From Rhodovulum sulfidophilum (lineage in GTDB: Bacteria > Pseudomonadota > Alphaproteobacteria > Rhodobacterales > Rhodobacteraceae), in NCBI GenBank assembly GCA_003241785.1, contig QFPW01000003.1:1-64000 (forward strand): a stretch of DNA of 64,000 bases, given 5' to 3'. Below are positions 17,215 to 26,694 of this stretch, piece after piece. Each line of letters starts with the position of its first letter. The stretch's first letter is position 1. Made by a program: the position numbers and the translations under genes. The notes under the pieces are model-generated. The model was given only the letters and a program-made list of their open reading frames with translations, made no database searches and had not been told where the DNA came from.

Positions 17215-18306
17215 ATGAACCCATTTCTTGGTCGTCTTTTCCGCAATGGCACCGCCGTCGCGGCAGCCCTCTGCGTGCTTTCGCCAGCCACCTTGGCCCG
17301 GGCCCAGTCCGACGCCAGGGAAGTCGTGCTCGTCGCCAGTGGCGGAGCGCTGGCGGACGCTTTCAAGGCGCATTTCTTCGACGCCTTCACCGAGGAGACG
17401 GGCATCGCCGTGCGCTTCGTCCCGGCCGCCGACGCCGAGATGCTGACCAAGGTCAAGGCGATGAACGAATCTGGCAAGGTGGAATGGGACATCGTCGCCG
17501 CCAACCTCGACCAGATCGCGGCGTTCAACGAGTTTTTCGCCCCGCTCGATTGCGCCGCGCTCGCGCATGCCGCGACCGACGGAATCGACATGGCTTGCGA
17601 CGACTACAGCGTGCTCAAGCAGCTCGACGGCAATGTGCTCGTCTTCAACACCGATAAGTTCCCGGCCTCCGGTCCCCAGCCGAGCAGCTGGGCCGACTTC
17701 TGGGACGTGGAGAAGTTCCCCGGGGCCCGGTCGCTTCCCGATCATGGCGCCCCCTGGGTGGTGATCGCCGCCGCGCTGATGGCGGACGGGATTCCCGCCT
17801 CCGAGATCACGGCGCCGCTCGACCTCGACCGCGCCTTCGCGAAGCTCGACGAGATTAAGCCCCATGTGACGGTCTGGTGGAAGACCGGCGACCAGAGCAC
17901 GCAGTCGGTGCGCGACGGCGTGGTCGATCTGAGCATGATGTATTCCGGGCGCGCGCTCCGCGCCGAGGCGATGGGCGCCCCGGTCCATTCGACCTGGAAC
18001 CAGGCCGTGATGGCGCCGGGCCGCTGGACCGTGCTCAAGGGCGCCCCGCATCCGGAGGAGGCGAAGGCCTTCCTCGACTTCTTCTTCACCCGGCCGGAAG
18101 CCCATGCCGCCTTCACCCAGGAGATCTTCTACGACACGGTGAACAAGAACTCGGTGAACTACCTCCCCGAAGGCAGCCGTCCCAACAGCGCGCTCTATGG
18201 GGACAACCTCTCGAAGACCGTGATGCTGAACTATGACCTCGCCAGCTGGCTCGGCACCCATCACGACGAGATCCTCGAGCGCTGGAACACCTGGATCGCC
18301 GAGTAA
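17215..18306 (+). CDS. ABC transporter substrate-binding protein, PotD/PotF type
   Basis: A 363-residue periplasmic binding protein. A Sec signal (Arg-rich start, hydrophobic GTAVAAALCVLSPATLARA, cleavage near residue 30) precedes a type II binding fold with VEWDIVAANLDQIAAFN, QPSSWADFWDVEKFPG and VDLSMMYSGRA, features of spermidine/putrescine and related opine or amine binders. GAGG lies 7 bases before the ATG. It sits between the permeases and the ATPase, an order unlike the classical potABCD. Two hairpins follow it, which may keep its mRNA more abundant than the ATPase message. Confidence 0.9.
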   Translation: MNPFLGRLFRNGTAVAAALCVLSPATLARAQSDAREVVLVASGGALADAFKAHFFDAFTEETGIAVRFVPAADAEMLTKVKAMNESGKVEWDIVAANLDQIAAFNEFFAPLDCAALAHAATDGIDMACDDYSVLKQLDGNVLVFNTDKFPASGPQPSSWADFWDVEKFPGARSLPDHGAPWVVIAAALMADGIPASEITAPLDLDRAFAKLDEIKPHVTVWWKTGDQSTQSVRDGVVDLSMMYSGRALRAEAMGAPVHSTWNQAVMAPGRWTVLKGAPHPEEAKAFLDFFFTRPEAHAAFTQEIFYDTVNKNSVNYLPEGSRPNSALYGDNLSKTVMLNYDLASWLGTHHDEILERWNTWIAE

Positions 18307-18314
18307 ACCCCCGC

Positions 18315-18369
18315 GTCGCGGCGGCCGACCCGCCGCGACCGCTCAACCCGGGCGCCCCGTCGGGCGCCC
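18315..18369 (+). terminator. Tandem stem-loops between binding-protein and ATPase genes
   Basis: Two hairpins stand in the 79-bp gap. One has perfect 10-bp arms GTCGCGGCGG/CCGCCGCGAC (18315-18324 and 18330-18339). The other has GGGCGCCC repeated at 18350-18357 and 18362-18369. No T-run follows. They probably act as partial terminators or 3' mRNA stabilisers rather than full stops. Confidence 0.5.
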
Positions 18370-18385
18370 CCCTCAGGAGTTGATC

Positions 18386-19486
18386 GTGTCGTCCGGAAAT
18401 ACCGCTCAAGGTGCGGGCGTCGAGGTGCGCGTCGAGGCCATAACCAAGACCTATGGCACGTTCCGGGCCGTCGACGACGTGTCGCTGACAGCCGGGGCGG
18501 GCGAGTTCCTCGCCATGCTCGGCCCGAGTGGCTCGGGCAAGACCACGGTCCTGATGTCGATCGCCGGTTTCGAGACGCCAAGCTTCGGCGAGATCGTGAT
18601 CGGTGGCCAGCGGGTAACCGACCTCGCCCCGAACCGGCGCGACATCGGTGTCGTCTTCCAGAACTACGCGCTGTTCCCGCATATGAGCGTGCGCGAGAAC
18701 ATCGCCTTCCCGCTTCGCCGGCGCGGGGTGGGGCGAATCGAGATGGCCGAGCGGGTCGAGGCGGCCCTGCGCCTGGTCCGGCTCGAGGAACATGGCGACA
18801 AGGTGCCGACGGCGCTCTCCGGCGGCCAGCAGCAGCGCGTGGCCATCGCGCGCGCCACGGTGTTCCGTCCCCGTCTCCTGCTGATGGACGAGCCGCTCGG
18901 CGCGCTCGACCGGCGGCTGCGCGAGGACATGCAGTTCGAGATCAAGGAGCTGCAGCGCCGGCTCGGGGTGACGATCATCTACGTCACCCATGACCAGGAG
19001 GAAGCCGTGATGATGGCCGACCGGATCGCGGTGATGCGGGGCGGGCGGATCGAGCAGATCGGCCGCGCCGACGATCTCTACGACCGGCCGGCCAATGCCT
19101 TCGTCGCCGATTTCATCGGCCAGACCAACCTCATACCCGGCCGTGTCGCCGAAACCGGCCCGGACGCGACGCTCGTCGAGATCGAGGGCGGGCAGAGGCT
19201 CGCCATCGCCCGGCCGACGCCGGTGGCGCCGGAGGCCGGCGCCGCCGTCCAGGTCGCCATCCGCCCGGAGCGACTGGCCGTCGCCGCGCCCGACGGCCCG
19301 GCGCTCGCGGGAACGGTGCGCGACTCGTTCTACTCGGGCGGCACGCGGCTGCTCGTCGTCGAGATCGCGCCGGATCTCGCGGTGAAGGCCCGCGTTCCGA
19401 TCGACCCCGCGCTCCCCGCGCCTGAGCCCGGCGATCCGATCCGGCTCGGGTGGCACCCCGACTATATCCGCGTCTATTCCCGCTGA
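18386..19486 (+). CDS. ABC transporter ATP-binding protein, PotA type
   Basis: A 366-residue ATPase. It has Walker A GPSGSGKTT, Q-loop VFQNYALFPHM, signature LSGGQQQR, Walker B LLLMDEPLGALD and switch YVTHDQEEA. A C-terminal TOBE regulatory domain follows from about residue 280 (VAIRPERLAV). GTG at 18386 is preserved as start because AGGAG lies six bases upstream and the next in-frame ATG would delete strand 1. It completes the importer encoded from 15437. Confidence 0.9.
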   Translation: MSSGNTAQGAGVEVRVEAITKTYGTFRAVDDVSLTAGAGEFLAMLGPSGSGKTTVLMSIAGFETPSFGEIVIGGQRVTDLAPNRRDIGVVFQNYALFPHMSVRENIAFPLRRRGVGRIEMAERVEAALRLVRLEEHGDKVPTALSGGQQQRVAIARATVFRPRLLLMDEPLGALDRRLREDMQFEIKELQRRLGVTIIYVTHDQEEAVMMADRIAVMRGGRIEQIGRADDLYDRPANAFVADFIGQTNLIPGRVAETGPDATLVEIEGGQRLAIARPTPVAPEAGAAVQVAIRPERLAVAAPDGPALAGTVRDSFYSGGTRLLVVEIAPDLAVKARVPIDPALPAPEPGDPIRLGWHPDYIRVYSR

Positions 19487-19566
19487 TCCTTCCGCCCGAC
19501 CAGCCGGCACCGCCCCGCGACGACCGCGGGCGGATCCCGGCCGACCATTCGACGATCGAGGAAACC

Positions 19567-20565
19567 ATGTCGACCCATCCGTCTCTTCACATCCACTTCG
19601 ACAGCCGCCGCGAAGCCGATCCGGTCTTCCATATGACCGAGGAGCGCGTGCGCGCGGCGCTGGCCCGGCGCGGCGACATCGCCGACCGGATCCGCGTCAC
19701 CTCGAGCTGGAACCTCGAGGGCATCGAGGTGCCGCTCGGCACCGCGGACATGCTGGTGGGCTTCCGCATGCCGAAGGACGTCATCCGCGCGGCCGCGCCC
19801 GCGCTGCGCAACATTCACCTGATCGGCGCCGGGGTCGAACATCTGCGGCCGCTCGACTGGGTGCCGGGCCAGGTCGCGATCACCAACAACCGCGGCGTGC
19901 ACCGCCAGAAGGCCGGCGAATACATCCTCCTCGCCCTGCTGATGCTGAACAACTACATTCCCGCGCTTGCCACCGCGCAGCGCGAGAACGTCTGGAACCC
20001 GCTCTTCTCGACCAGCGTCAAGGGCAAGACCGCGCTGATCATCGGCGCGGGCGAGCTCGGCGCCTCGGGCGCCGCGGAGGCGCGCAAGCTCGGCTTCCGG
20101 ACGATCGGCGTCCGCCGCACCGGGCAGGAGCATCCGGATTTCGACGAGATGCACACGCCCGATAAACTGGCGGAACTGCTTCCCCGGGCGGATTTCGTGC
20201 TGGTCACCGTGCCGGTCACCCGGGAAACCGAGGGCATGATCGGCGAGCGCGAATTCGCGCTGATGAAGCCCGGCGCCGGGTTCATCAACTTTGGCCGCGC
20301 CAAGGTCTGCGACTACGCGGCGCTGACCCGCGCGCTCGGCTCCGGCCATCTCTCGGGCGCGATCCTCGACGTCTTCGATCCCGAGCCGCTGCCCTCCGAA
20401 TCCCCGCTCTGGAACGTCCGCAACCTGTTCATCACCCCGCATTGCTCTTCGGACGACGCCGAGGCCTACATCCCGATCACGCTCGATCTCGTGCTGGAGA
20501 ACGCCGCGCGGATGCTCGCGGGACGCGAGCTTCTCAACGTCGTCGACCTCGCCCTCGAATACTGA
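19567..20565 (+). CDS. D-isomer-specific 2-hydroxyacid dehydrogenase family protein
   Basis: A 332-residue NAD(P)-dependent dehydrogenase. The dinucleotide motif is GAGELGASGA at residues 160-169. Catalytic residues match the family: Arg244 in NFGRAK, Glu273 in FDPEPLP and His292 in TPHCSS. These enzymes interconvert 2-keto acids and D-2-hydroxy acids. It lies 80 bp after the ATPase and before an aminotransferase. A chain of uptake, transamination and keto-acid reduction is inferred. Substrate unknown. Confidence 0.88.
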   Translation: MSTHPSLHIHFDSRREADPVFHMTEERVRAALARRGDIADRIRVTSSWNLEGIEVPLGTADMLVGFRMPKDVIRAAAPALRNIHLIGAGVEHLRPLDWVPGQVAITNNRGVHRQKAGEYILLALLMLNNYIPALATAQRENVWNPLFSTSVKGKTALIIGAGELGASGAAEARKLGFRTIGVRRTGQEHPDFDEMHTPDKLAELLPRADFVLVTVPVTRETEGMIGEREFALMKPGAGFINFGRAKVCDYAALTRALGSGHLSGAILDVFDPEPLPSESPLWNVRNLFITPHCSSDDAEAYIPITLDLVLENAARMLAGRELLNVVDLALEY

Positions 20566-20611
20566 CCTCTCTCCGGCGTGGTCCGCGCGGCCACGCCTTC
20601 AAGGTGCTCCA

Positions 20612-21820
20612 ATGGCTGTGCCCTCTCCCGCGATTTCCCGGCCGCCCGCGGCCAATCCGCTCCTGGCGGCGATGAGCGAGGCGCCGATCCCCGCCGCGGC
20701 CACCTGGCTCCGCGACTACGACGGCGGCGCGGGGCCGGTGATCGACCTCTCGCAGGCCGTGCCGGGCCAGCCGCCGGAGGCCGCCCTGCTCGCGGCGCTC
20801 GGCGCGGCGGCGGCCTCGCCGGAGGCGGCGCGCTACGGCGCCATCCTCGGCGACGACGGCCTGCGCGCGGCGCTGGCGCGCGACATCGCGCTCACCTACG
20901 GCGGCGCGGTCGCGGCCGGGGACGTCGCGATCACCTCCGGCTGCAATCAGGCCTTCTTCGTCGCCATGCTCGCGCTCGCGCGCGCCGGCGACGAGGTGAT
21001 CCTGCCCACGCCCTGGTACTTCAACTACAAGATGACGCTCGACATGCTGGGCGTGACGGCGGTGCCGCTGCCCTGCGACGCCGCGCGCGGCTTCGTGCCG
21101 GACCCGGAGACGGTGCGCGGCCTCGCCGGACCGCGGACGCGTGCCATCGTGCTGATCTCGCCGAACAATCCCACCGGCGCCGTCTACGACGAGGCGACGA
21201 TCGCGGCCTTCCACCGCGTCGCCGCCGAGACCGGGATCCGCCTCGTGCTCGATGAGACCTACCGCGACTTCCTGCCGGCGGAGCGCGCGGGGCCGCCGCA
21301 TGGCCTCTTCGCGCGCCCCGACTGGCGGGATCATTTCATCCATCTCTACAGTTTCTCGAAATCCTGCGCCGTGCCGGGCCATCGCCTCGGCGCGGTCGTG
21401 GCCGGCCAGGCGGTGCTGACCCAGATCGTCAAGGTCATGGACAGCCTGCAGATCTGCGCCGCCCGGACGGGCCAGATCGCGCTCGCGGAGCATCTGCCCG
21501 AGCTCGGCACGGCGCGCGCGCGGCTGCGCGAGACCTTCAACCGGCGCGCCCATCTGTTCACGGCGGAGATCGCACGGGCCGAGGGCTGGGAGGTGGCCTC
21601 GATCGGGGCCTATTTCGCGTATATCCGGCATCCTTTCGCCGTCTCCGGCGAGGAGGTGGCCCGGAGGCTGGCGCGGCGGTCCGGCGTGCTGTGCCTTCCC
21701 GGCTCGTTCTTCGGTCCAGGCCAGGACCAGTACCTCCGGGCCGCTTTCGCCAACGCGGAGGAGGATCAGCTGCGCGGCCTCGCGCGGCGCCTCGCCGACG
21801 GCCCGTCGCTGGGGAACTGA
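20612..21820 (+). CDS. Class I/II PLP-dependent aminotransferase
   Basis: A 402-residue fold-type I aminotransferase. The PLP lysine is Lys250 in SFSKSCAVPGHR. Asn186 in SPNNPTG, Asp214 and Tyr217 in LDETYRD hold the cofactor, and Arg258 helps too. The carboxylate-binding Arg is probably in YLRAAFAN near residue 377. It is the last gene of the operon with the polyamine-type importer and hydroxyacid dehydrogenase, so its amino donor or acceptor is likely the imported compound. Confidence 0.9.
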   Translation: MAVPSPAISRPPAANPLLAAMSEAPIPAAATWLRDYDGGAGPVIDLSQAVPGQPPEAALLAALGAAAASPEAARYGAILGDDGLRAALARDIALTYGGAVAAGDVAITSGCNQAFFVAMLALARAGDEVILPTPWYFNYKMTLDMLGVTAVPLPCDAARGFVPDPETVRGLAGPRTRAIVLISPNNPTGAVYDEATIAAFHRVAAETGIRLVLDETYRDFLPAERAGPPHGLFARPDWRDHFIHLYSFSKSCAVPGHRLGAVVAGQAVLTQIVKVMDSLQICAARTGQIALAEHLPELGTARARLRETFNRRAHLFTAEIARAEGWEVASIGAYFAYIRHPFAVSGEEVARRLARRSGVLCLPGSFFGPGQDQYLRAAFANAEEDQLRGLARRLADGPSLGN

Positions 21821-22143
21821 GCCGGAGATCGGCGACGACCGCTCGCGAGAGGAAGGTCCGGTGTGCGCGACGAGCCGTTCCGCGGCGAAGGAGGGACCGG
21901 CGCGAACAGGCGGCGCCGGACCGGTGCGTGGCCATTCCGGCTCGCGCCGGGGGCGGCGGCCGGAACTCCGCCGGCGCGGGCATCCCGGAGCGATCGGCGC
22001 CGATGCGTCCGAGGGCGTCGCTGTCGCGGAGCAAGGTCGGCCATCGCGCCGCGGATCGCCTCGCAAAAGCGCGGACGGCGCATGGCGCGCGCGTGGAGGC
22101 CGGAGCGGCGAGGCGGCCTCGCCCCGGCCCCCGGGCAAAACTG
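21821..22143. other. Gene-free convergent gap
   Basis: These 323 bp lie between the convergent aminotransferase and TonB-receptor stops. No open frame with family features, no clear rho-independent terminator with a T-run and no repeat was recognised. Confidence 0.45.
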
Positions 22144-24357
22144 CTAGAACCGGGCGGTCGCGGCGATGACGAAGGAGCGGCCCGGCTCCATCAGCGGCGT
22201 CACGTCCACGAAGTCCTGGCCATAGGTGGAGCGCGAGGAATAGTCCTCGTCGAAGAGGTTCCGCACCTCGCCGCGCAGCGTCACCGTGGGCAGCGACGCG
22301 GGTTCCCACTGGGCGAAGATATTCACCACCTGATAGCCGGGGAGCGCGCGGCCGCCCGAGGATTCGGTGTCCCTGTTCTCGATCGCGAATTCCGCGTCGC
22401 CGCCGATCGTGATGCCCCGCGCCGGAAAGCTCTGGGTGATGTCGACGGTGAAGGCCTGGCCGGCCGGCACGCCGAGATAGTTGCCGGCGTAGCTGTCCGC
22501 GACGACGCCGTCGATGTCGACGTCGGTGTCGGTGTAGCCGAGGCGGACCTGCCCGGTGTCCCAGGCGTATCCGGCGGCGAGCTCGTAGCCCTGCGTCTCA
22601 AGATCACGGGTCACCGAGCCGCTGGCCCAGCTCGCGGCGCGCACGTCGTCGACCTCGGTCCGGAACCAGTTCGCCTCGAAGAGGAAGGCGGCGCGCTGGA
22701 AGGCGAAGCCGGCGGTGAGGTTGTTCGCCTTCGTCGGCTTCAGCCCGTCGCCGTAGTCCCAGGCCGGGTTCATGATGAAGTTCTCCGCGAGCACGGGCCC
22801 GGACCAGACATGCGCATAGGCCGCGCGCAGCGTCAGCGCGTCGGTCAGGTCGTATTCGCCGCCGATGTTGCCGCTGAGGCCGGAATCATTCCAGGTCTCG
22901 CCGCCGACGCCCTCGACATGGTGGAAGTCGTAGCGCGCGCCGAGGCCGATCCGGCCGCGGTCGACCGGCTCGAGCCGCGCCTGCGCGTAGAGCCCCATGT
23001 TGCGCGCCTTCTCGCTCGCATCATAGTCCGGGTCCGAATAGGTCGCCTTGTCGGCGTAGGCGTCGACGCCCGCGACGAGCGTGCCGAGGCCGAGGAGGAA
23101 GTTGTTCTCCGCCCGCGCCGAGAGGCTGTCGGTGTCGCCGCTGCTCGATCCGGGCAGGGTCACCCATTCGAGGTCGCGGAGCTCGGTCCTCGCATAGCCG
23201 ATCACCACCCGCGGATCGAGCCAGCCCTCGGGGCTCTCGTCGGTATAGGTGAAGACGACGTTCTGCCGCGTGAGGTCGTAATTCCGCGGCCCCGCGTCGG
23301 TGCCGATGCTCCCGATGTTGGCGCGGAAGGGCCGGTCGCCGTTGTCCGCGACGCGCTCGTAGCCAAGCTCGAACCGGTGCCCGGTCTGGGCCTGGAAGGC
23401 GCCCTTCAGCAGCGTGCTCACGAAGTCGGTCTCGCTGCCCTCGACCACGTTCCCGGCGCCGTCCTCGAAGGACGAGCCCTTGCCGACGCCGACATAGGCG
23501 AGGCCCTCGAGCCCGTCGCGCATGCCGAAGAGCGTGAAGCCGACCGTCGCGGTGTCACCGTTGAAATCGAAGGTATTGGTCGAGCGGGCGCCGATGCCGT
23601 CCTCGAATTCGAGCAGGTCGCGCGCGTCGACCGTCTCATAGGCGACCGCGCCGCCGAGCGCGCCGGGGCCGGCGTCGGCCGGGGCCACGCCCGCGTCGAC
23701 GCGCACCTGGCGCAGCAGCGCGGGGTCGATCACATTGGTGGCGTTGTGGTGGAAGACGCGGTTGTTCTGCCGCGCGCCGTCGATCGAGACCGCGAGGTTC
23801 GTTTCCTCGACACCGTTCACGTAGAGCTTCTGCGACATCGGGATCGAGCTTCCGACCGAAACCGAGGGCGTGATCCGGAAGAGATCGGCGACGCTGCGCG
23901 GGGCGAGCCGCTCGATGTCCTGCGCGCCGATCATGACCTGTCCCGCGCCGGGCACGCCCTCGGTCGATCCGGTGACGAGGATCGGGCCGAGCAGGAGCCC
24001 GGCTTCCTCGCCGGGCGAGACCTCCGCGCCGGCCGTGGCCGAGAGGACGACCGTGCCGGGCGCGGTGAAGTCGAAGGCGTAGCCCGAGCCCGCGAGCAGT
24101 TGGGCGAGCGCGATCTCGGGGGCGAGCACGCCCGCGACCGCGCCGGAGGTGCCGGCGACTCCGCCGCCCGGTGCGATCACCTGCACACCGCTCGCGGCGG
24201 TGAATTCGGTGAGCGCGGACAGCATCGGCTGCGCGGGAATGTCGAAGGCGACGCTTGTCCCCGCCGCGCCCTGGGCCCGCCCCGTGGCGGGAGCGGCCAG
24301 CGCGAGGCCGAGCGCGAGCAGGGAGACGCCGCGGAGGCTGGATCGCAGGATGGTCAT
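22144..24357 (-). CDS. TonB-dependent outer-membrane receptor with STN domain
   Basis: A 737-residue receptor. A signal peptide (GVSLLALGLALAAPATGRA) is followed by a secretin/TonB N-terminal (STN) signalling domain (VAFDIPAQPMLSALTEFTAA to about residue 110). Then come a TonB-box-like GPILVTGS, a plug (about 135-245) and a 22-strand barrel ending in an aromatic (VIAATARF). The plug sequence SIDGARQNNRVFHHNATNV resembles haem/haemoglobin-type receptors, so haem or another iron source is plausible. The STN domain plus the upstream FecR and sigma genes shows it signals its own induction. It begins 105 bp after fecR. Confidence 0.9.
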   Translation of the reverse strand: MTILRSSLRGVSLLALGLALAAPATGRAQGAAGTSVAFDIPAQPMLSALTEFTAASGVQVIAPGGGVAGTSGAVAGVLAPEIALAQLLAGSGYAFDFTAPGTVVLSATAGAEVSPGEEAGLLLGPILVTGSTEGVPGAGQVMIGAQDIERLAPRSVADLFRITPSVSVGSSIPMSQKLYVNGVEETNLAVSIDGARQNNRVFHHNATNVIDPALLRQVRVDAGVAPADAGPGALGGAVAYETVDARDLLEFEDGIGARSTNTFDFNGDTATVGFTLFGMRDGLEGLAYVGVGKGSSFEDGAGNVVEGSETDFVSTLLKGAFQAQTGHRFELGYERVADNGDRPFRANIGSIGTDAGPRNYDLTRQNVVFTYTDESPEGWLDPRVVIGYARTELRDLEWVTLPGSSSGDTDSLSARAENNFLLGLGTLVAGVDAYADKATYSDPDYDASEKARNMGLYAQARLEPVDRGRIGLGARYDFHHVEGVGGETWNDSGLSGNIGGEYDLTDALTLRAAYAHVWSGPVLAENFIMNPAWDYGDGLKPTKANNLTAGFAFQRAAFLFEANWFRTEVDDVRAASWASGSVTRDLETQGYELAAGYAWDTGQVRLGYTDTDVDIDGVVADSYAGNYLGVPAGQAFTVDITQSFPARGITIGGDAEFAIENRDTESSGGRALPGYQVVNIFAQWEPASLPTVTLRGEVRNLFDEDYSSRSTYGQDFVDVTPLMEPGRSFVIAATARF

Positions 24358-24461
24358 GGTGTTCTGAAGGTCCCCGGTTGGCCGCCAGTGGCGCGGTCTT
24401 TCCCCCAAGGACGCGCCGGCGCGCCGAACCCGTAAACATTTCGTGAAAAGAATCGGCGGCG

Positions 24462-25367
24462 CTACCTGAAGATGACCGTGGCGACGCCGAGGCGCGCGGT
24501 CCGGAGGCCGAGACCGGCCTCGATCGCGTCGAGCACCGCCCCGGGGTCGTCCTCGCGGAAGACCCCCGAAAGGCGCAGCGCCCGGACCGAAGCCTGCGGG
24601 ATGACGATCGGCCCGCCCGCGCGCTCGAGCTCGGGCACGACCTCGCCGAGCGTCCGGTTCTCGAACACCATGAGCCCGCGGCGCCAGGCAAGCGCGACCT
24701 CGGGCCGCGCGGCCTCCGGCGGGCCGAGCGTCGCGCCGGCCGTCACGCGCTCGCCGCCGGTCAGCACCGCCGAGGCGCCGTCGGCCGCGCGGACCGACAC
24801 CCGGCCATGGTCGACGACCACGGTCACCTCCGCGCCCCCGCGATCGACCGCGAAGCCGGTGCCGAGCACGGTGGCCTCGAGCCCCCCCGCCGTCACCACG
24901 AAGGGCCGGGAAGGATCCGGCGCGACGTCGAAGAAGGCTCGGCCGCGCAGCAGGGCGACGCGCCGCGACGCCGAGTCGACGCGGACGTCGGCGGCGGAAT
25001 CGCCGTCGAGCATCATCCGGCTGCCGTCCGCGAGCAGGACGGTCCGGCGCAGCCCGTCGGGGGTCGCGTGATCGGCGCCGCGCGGGAGGATGAGGACCGC
25101 CGCGACGGCGCAGCCCGCGAGTGCGAGGGCGCCGGCGCGCCACCGGCGGCGGCGCCGGTCGCTCCGCGCGAGCGCCGCGGCGGGCACGCCGAGCCCGGCC
25201 CAGACGTCCCGGGCCGCCTCGAAGGCCGCGCCATGCGCCGGATCGGCCTCGAGCCACGCGCGGAACGCGCGGCGGTCGGCGTCGTCGAGGGCGGGGCTGC
25301 CCAGCCGGACGAGCCAGCCGGCCGCGACCCGGTCGATCTCCGCCTGCGCTGTCTCGTTCGTCGCCAT
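24462..25367 (-). CDS. FecR-type anti-sigma/sigma regulator
   Basis: A 301-residue inner-membrane signal relay. The N-terminal cytoplasmic DUF4880 region (AAGWLVRLGSPALDDADRRAF, AWLEADPAHGAAF) binds the sigma factor. One membrane helix (WRAGALALAGCAVAAVLIL) follows at about residues 91-110. The periplasmic FecR domain contains LADGSRMMLDGDSAADV and VTAGGLEATVLGTGFAV. A C-terminal STN-contacting region ends the protein. It reads the state of the linked receptor and frees the sigma factor. Confidence 0.9.
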   Translation of the reverse strand: MATNETAQAEIDRVAAGWLVRLGSPALDDADRRAFRAWLEADPAHGAAFEAARDVWAGLGVPAAALARSDRRRRRWRAGALALAGCAVAAVLILPRGADHATPDGLRRTVLLADGSRMMLDGDSAADVRVDSASRRVALLRGRAFFDVAPDPSRPFVVTAGGLEATVLGTGFAVDRGGAEVTVVVDHGRVSVRAADGASAVLTGGERVTAGATLGPPEAARPEVALAWRRGLMVFENRTLGEVVPELERAGGPIVIPQASVRALRLSGVFREDDPGAVLDAIEAGLGLRTARLGVATVIFR

Positions 25368-25403
25368 GGCCGAGAAGCTCTAGCACGCGTTCCGCGGGGC
25401 TGA

Positions 25404-25907
25404 TCAAGCGCCGTCGCGGCTCCGCTTCCAGGCGAGGCAGAGTTCGAGCGCCGCGCGCAGGTCCTTCTCCACCGTGCTGAGCGACACGCCGAGCTGGCGG
25501 GCGATCTCCGCCTGCGGCAGACCCTCGAGCCGGCTGAGCAGGAACGTCCGGCGCCGGCGCGCCGGCATCCCGGCGAGCAGCCGGGCGAGGTCGCGGAGAT
25601 CCTCCCGCGCGGCGAGCGCGGCCTCCGGGCAGCGCGCTTCCACCGGGGCGGCCGTGAGCGCCAACGTCGGCCGCGCCGCGGCGTGTCCCCGCCGGCGGCG
25701 CAGCCGGTCGATCGCGAGGTTGCGTGTCATGCGCGTGAGCAGCCCGAGGCCCCGCGGCTCGACACGGCCGGCGAGCAGGCGGACGAAGACCTCCTGCGTC
25801 ACTTCCTCGGCGTCGCGCGGGTCGGCGGTGATCGCGGCGCCGATCCGGCGCAGCCTGCCGCTTTCGCGCAGGTAAAGGTCGGAAAAATCTGCGCCGGGCG
25901 CGGTCAT
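25404..25907 (-). CDS. ECF sigma factor, FecI type
   Basis: A 167-residue ECF sigma factor. Region 2 contains DPRDAEEVTQEVFVRLL and LTRMTRNLAIDRLRRRR. Region 4 contains RRTFLLSRLEGLPQAEIARQ and STVEKDLRAALELC. It is the first gene of a sigma-FecR-receptor set and should direct RNA polymerase to the receptor promoter when ligand is bound outside. It starts 286 bp from a divergent second FecI. Confidence 0.92.
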   Translation of the reverse strand: MTAPGADFSDLYLRESGRLRRIGAAITADPRDAEEVTQEVFVRLLAGRVEPRGLGLLTRMTRNLAIDRLRRRRGHAAARPTLALTAAPVEARCPEAALAAREDLRDLARLLAGMPARRRRTFLLSRLEGLPQAEIARQLGVSLSTVEKDLRAALELCLAWKRSRDGA

Positions 25908-26193
25908 CGGATCGGCTCTCTCCGGGGTACTTGCTCCCTGGGTCGCGCCGTCCCGGCCGCTGCCTTGCGATGCGGCCCGCCTTAGCGTCGATCGCCCGCT
26001 CCGGCAAGGGCCGGTCCACGCCCGGCCGGAGCATCCGCCCTGCTCTGCCCCGGGACGTGCTCCGGCGCCGGGCGATCATCGTCCCGGGACAACTTGGCCA
26101 CGCCTCCCCTTCCGGGCGGCGCGGCTTGTCAAGCGGGACCGGGCGCGCCATAACCCGCCGACCATCCGGCGAAGACGGCTCGTCCCAGGCCAC
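25908..26193. promoter_or_regulatory. Divergent control region of two FecI-FecR-receptor systems
   Basis: This 286-bp gap separates two sigma genes transcribed in opposite directions. TTGTCA at 26126-26131 with CATAAC about 17 bp on is a possible promoter for the right-hand sigma gene. A Fur- or Irr-type iron box would be expected, but none is clear by eye. No gene is supported here. Confidence 0.35.
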
Positions 26194-26694
26194 ATGACGT
26201 ATCGAAACGATCTCGAAACGCTGGTTCGAACCGAGAGCGGTCGGCTCGAACGCAGGGCCGCGCGCATCGTCGGCGCCGTCCACGCCCCGGACGTGGTTCA
26301 GGACGTCTTCGTCAAGATCTGGGAGCGGGCGCGCGACAGCTTCGTCCTGACGCCCTCCTATCTCGCAACGGCCGTGCGGAACACCGCGATCGATCGTCTT
26401 CGGCGGGAGAAGCTCAATCGGGCGCTGGCCGAGGGCCTGACCGAGCACCAGTACGGGCCTTCGGTGCCGACGCCGGAGCAGATCGCCATCGACGCCGACC
26501 AGCTCGCCCGGATCGACGCCGCGTTGCGGGCGCTCCCCGATCGCCGCCGGCATATCTTCCTGCTGAACCGCCGGTTGGGCTGCGGCCATGCCGAGATCGC
26601 CGACGCGTTGGGCATCTCGGTCAGCACCGTCACGCGCGAGATCGCCCGCGCGCTCGCCGCCTGCCAGGCGGCCATCGACGCGGGCGAGCCGTGA
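26194..26694 (+). CDS. ECF sigma factor, FecI type (second system)
   Basis: A 166-residue ECF sigma factor. Region 2 has ARIVGAVHAPDVVQDVFVKI and ATAVRNTAIDRLRRE. Region 4 has RRRHIFLLNRRLGCGHAEIA and STVTREIARALAACQ. Sequence differs strongly from the sigma factor at 25404, so this is not a recent tandem copy. It overlaps the following fecR gene by 4 bp (ATGA type), indicating coupled synthesis. Confidence 0.92.
   Translation: MTYRNDLETLVRTESGRLERRAARIVGAVHAPDVVQDVFVKIWERARDSFVLTPSYLATAVRNTAIDRLRREKLNRALAEGLTEHQYGPSVPTPEQIAIDADQLARIDAALRALPDRRRHIFLLNRRLGCGHAEIADALGISVSTVTREIARALAACQAAIDAGEP

Noticed and set aside
15437..18306. Thiamine or iron importer
   Set aside because: Loop motifs and binding-protein features fit the PotB/C/D group better. 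No iron-binding Tyr pattern was seen.
22144..26589. 1481-codon open frame on the minus strand
   Set aside because: Only its 3' half from ATG 24357 encodes a TonB receptor. The rest overlaps FecR and both sigma genes in a wrong frame, an effect of GC-rich third positions suppressing stops.
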